From assembly GCF_028476545.1 (NCBI RefSeq), contig NW_026731897.1, forward strand, positions 204,501 to 268,500: 64,000 nucleotides of DNA, in the 5' to 3' direction. Every line of letters begins with the position of its first letter. The first letter of the stretch is position 1. Source of the stretch: Physella acuta (taxonomy: Eukaryota; Mollusca; Gastropoda; Physidae). Below, piece after piece: positions 62,201 through 64,000 of this stretch. The notes under the pieces are model-generated. The model did not search any database. It was not told the origin of the DNA and was given only the letters and a program-made list of their open reading frames with translations. The translations under genes were made by a program, and so were the position numbers.

Positions 62201-63040
62201 TGTGTGTGTTAGAACGAAATGTCGATGTTGTGTGTGTTAGAACGAAATGTCGATGTTCTATGTGTTAGAACGAAATGTTACTGTTGTATGTGTCAGAACG
62301 AAATGTCGATGTTCTATGTGTTAGAACGAAATGTTGCTGTTGTGTGTGTTAGAACGAAATGTTGCTGTTGTATGTGTCAGAACGAAATGTTGCTGTTGTA
62401 TGTGTCAGAACGAAATGTTGCTGTTGTATGTGTCAGAACGAAATGTTGCTGTTGTATGTGTCAGAACGAAATGTCGATGTTCTATGTGTTAGAACGAAAT
62501 GTTACTGTTGTATGTGTCAGAACGAAATGTCGATGTTCTATGTGTTAGAACGAAATGTTACTGTTGTATGTGTTAGAACGAAATGTCGATGTTGTGTGTG
62601 TTAGAACGAAATGTCGATGTTCTATGTGTCAGAACGAAATGTTGCTGTTGTATGTGTCAGAACGAAATGTCGATGTTGTGTGTGTTAGAACGAAATGTCG
62701 ATGTTCTATGTGTTAGAACGAAATGTCGATGTTGTGTGTGTTAGAACGAAATGTCGATGTTCTATGTGTCAGAACGAAATGTTGCTGTTGTATGTGTTAG
62801 AACGAAATGTTGCTGTTGTGTGTGTTAGAACGAAATGTCGATGTTCTATGTGTTAGAACGAAATGTCGATGTTCTATGTGTTAGAACGAAATGTTACTGT
62901 TGTATGTGTCAGAACGAAATGTCGATGTTGTGTGTGTTAGAACGAAATGTCGATGTGAACACTTTACCTGCTGAAATATATGCGATCAAACATGACGTGA
63001 CGACGATGGCGAGAGAGAGGAATTTGGAAGAAAGAACCAT
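56854..63040 (-). CDS. MIP: Mytilus inhibitory peptide (MIP/AMRP) precursor
   Basis: Seen: exon 1 62968-63040 encodes the leader [20 protein letters not shown] + YISA; exon 2 56854-57665 follows a 5.3-kb GT-AG intron of phase 1; total 294 residues. Nine amidated peptides are predicted: GAPRFV (4, one released by GR), GPPRFV (2), SAPYFI, GAPFFI and TDPYFV, separated by KR, KK or R. Spacers and the C-terminal 60 residues are acidic. No cysteine pairs. Known: GAPRFV-amide and relatives are gastropod MIP-family peptides that inhibit muscle and neurons through G-protein-coupled receptors. The intron is filled by two tandem arrays, TA runs, an inverted repeat and MITEs. A non-coding exon probably precedes exon 1 (CCCGCAG acceptor at about 63080). 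The fulicin-like unit lies 1.5 kb downstream on the same strand. Confidence 0.94.
57672..58850. repeat. Tandem array of about 24-bp and 48-bp composite units
   Basis: Units of 'agaacagtaaaagtacccgt' + 'ctct', alternating with 'agaacagttcaggtacctgt' forms. From about 58420 a regular 48-bp composite with CAGTTCAGGTACGTGCCTCT dominates. The left end reaches about 8 bp from the MIP exon 2 acceptor (57666). Confidence 0.95.
58871..58937 (-). promoter_or_regulatory. Candidate TATA promoter or 54-nt cassette exon inside the MIP intron
   Basis: The minus strand has TATATAAAAG at about 58926-58935, then 54 bases ending in a perfect donor CAG/GTAAGT (58871/58870). As a promoter this would give a short non-coding first exon. 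As an internal exon (AAAAG acceptor) it is 54 nt, in frame with both MIP exons, and open ([17 protein letters not shown]). Neither reading is proven. Confidence 0.3.
59115..59262. repeat. (TA)n microsatellite
   Basis: TA run of about 145 bp broken by three ACATCTA- or ACTTCTA-type interruptions. It abuts the left arm of the inverted repeat. Confidence 0.95.
59268..60293. repeat. Large inverted repeat with tandem-repeat arms
   Basis: Left arm about 59268-59545 and right arm about 60012-60290 are reverse complements (GGACCTTTGACCACAGGTGC against GCACCTGTGGTCAAAGGTCC). Each arm is about 12-15 units of 'tttgaccatagggg' followed by a unique part with 'cagcgcttgtgatcaaa'. A loop of about 460 bp separates them. 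The transcript could fold into a long hairpin. Confidence 0.9.
60350..60730. mobile_element. Diverged relative of the 22643-23834 element
   Basis: 'atgttagaaactgaatatta' followed by a CGCATTTTTAAC block parallels 23580-23620, and the G-rich 'gtgtgacgttgtgtgactgt' parallels its right part. Ends not resolved. Confidence 0.4.
61205..61395. mobile_element. G/C-tract hAT-type MITE, best-defined copy
   Basis: Begins CAGAGTTTCTTCCAGGCATC and ends CTGGAAAAAACATTG. Perfect 8-bp target duplication ATTTATAG at 61197-61204 and 61396-61403, which places the family in hAT. Contains poly-G and poly-C tracts. Confidence 0.9.
61668..61880. mobile_element. hAT-like MITE, relative of 19043-19260
   Basis: 'tcgatcgaaccccagggatt', 'gtgagtcagtctcaggggtt' and 'gaactttcaagaagggttcg' occur in the same order as at 19043-19260. 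Ends diverged. Confidence 0.6.
62060..62957. repeat. Minisatellite, 28-bp unit, about 31 copies
   Basis: Unit TGTTAGAACGAAATGTCGAT + GTTCTATG, with variants GTTGCTGTTGTATG and a left part of 'gttaagacaatgttgctgtt'. The right end lies about 10-13 bp from the MIP exon 1 donor (62967). Confidence 0.96.
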
Positions 63041-63413
63041 TATTTCCGTCTACTTGTCTTTAGCTTGAGCTTACCCGTTCTGCGGGAAAAATGGAAAGAA
63101 AAAAGTCGTTAATATAGTCAGTATGAAACTTTTTTCGAAGACGAAAATTTGCAACTGATGTATCACACAGCATATTAATACCATAGGCGGTTTAGAGAAG
63201 TGCATTTTAAAAAGGCGAAATCAGTTGTCATTTAAAAACTAATAATGAAAACATAAATAGATAAATAAACTTATCCTTAAAATAAGAACCACGATTAACT
63301 CGAAATAGAAAACTAATCTAGTTATTAATTTCTGCAAGCTTAAAATTGAAATTGCTCTAAAATTCAGCCCTTTTTCCTAAATTTAATGATAATCACCAAT
63401 ACTAGATATTACT

Positions 63414-63518
<105 letters not shown>

Positions 63519-63739
63519 TGTGTTTGAGAGTGTGTACACTGTATAAACAGAGAGAGCCCAAAACTTGTTTATCATTGAATCACTTGAGTGATATGAGCCA
63601 CAAACTATTAAGGTAATTTTGTCATCCCCGCGAAGATTTGTCCAGCCCAAGCCCCTGAATTCACTACACCCAGACGTCAAGACTGCCCCAACAAATGAAT
63701 GTGGGCAGACAACTGATGTGTGTTTTGTGCAGGAGTTAC

Positions 63740-63898
63740 CTCGACATTAACCGCCCCTGTTTGACAGGGCTATGGGGCTGACGGAGAGGCTCCTTGGTTC
63801 ATGAATATCTAATTCCCATCTAATTCCCATCTTTCAAATAATATTTGTGCGTACACCAGTTTCGATGACGTCATACGTATGCATCCATTACTGACGCA
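63740..63898 (-). promoter_or_regulatory. Putative MIP promoter and first non-coding exon
   Basis: The minus strand has a full CRE, TGACGTCA (63866-63873), and a CRE-like TGCGTCA (63892-63898). About 125 bp further on is a good donor, CGAG/GTAACT (63740/63739), which could splice to CCCGCAG/AACGGG at 63080/63079 just before the MIP start codon. CREs are common in neuropeptide promoters. No clear TATA box. Confidence 0.4.
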
Positions 63899-64000
63899 GA
63901 AATGGCACGGAAGGGGGTATGGCTAAGGTATAAGAGAGTTATCACAAATTGTCCCCATACAAGAAAAAAAAATGGGGTCTCTACTTGAATTAGTTTTTAC

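Noticed and set aside
62219-63068. Cys-rich plus-strand frames with 'CVRTKC' repeats
   Set aside because: They are the 28-bp minisatellite; the true gene here is on the minus strand (MIP leader exon).

Overview
This window looks like nuclear DNA of a gastropod mollusc, probably a heterobranch or pulmonate snail. The evidence is a precursor repeating GAPRFV-amide and GPPRFV-amide (Mytilus inhibitory peptide / Aplysia AMRP family), a second precursor repeating YDFL-, YSEFL- and FTEFV-amide (fulicin-like), spliced genes with GT-AG introns, tRNA-derived SINEs, hAT-type MITEs and TTAGGG-type interstitial repeat. It is AT-rich and much of its length is tandem repeat or small transposon. All gene models were built by eye from splice sites, reading phase and family resemblance.

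Layout. (1) 1-7376, minus: a class C (metabotropic-glutamate-type) receptor gene whose 3' part runs off the left edge. (2) 7400-11699: SINE, MITE and simple-repeat spacer. (3) 11700-17965, minus: a second, complete class C receptor (five coding exons, 852 residues), a tandem paralogue of the first with the same intron phases. (4) 18000-22178: MITE-rich spacer. (5) 22179-25683, plus: TUSC2/FUS1 homologue, three exons, 119 residues. (6) 27507-49362, plus: alpha-L-fucosidase, eight exons, 465 residues, spread over 21.9 kb because its introns are filled with tandem arrays. One array is itself split by a 4.4-kb LTR element (34505-38928). (7) 50638-53945: a 3.3-kb satellite between convergent genes. 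(8) 54524-55353, minus: fulicin-like neuropeptide exon. (9) 56854-63040, minus: Mytilus-inhibitory-peptide precursor, two coding exons, with a CRE-bearing putative promoter at 63740-63900.

The most unusual feature is in the fucosidase gene. At five intron ends (3' end of intron 3, 5' ends of introns 4, 5 and 6, 3' end of intron 5) the intron carries a tandem array whose unit resembles the exon-intron junction itself. Intron 5 alone carries about 125 copies of its own 5' splice site with 13 bases of the preceding exon. Arrays also abut splice sites, without copying exon, in the neuropeptide gene and both receptor genes.

Other points: the two neuropeptide units sit side by side and have phase-compatible 3' splice sites, but only one signal-peptide exon was found, so the two could share it by alternative splicing. 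One receptor intron seems to use a GC-AG pair where its paralogue uses GT-AG.
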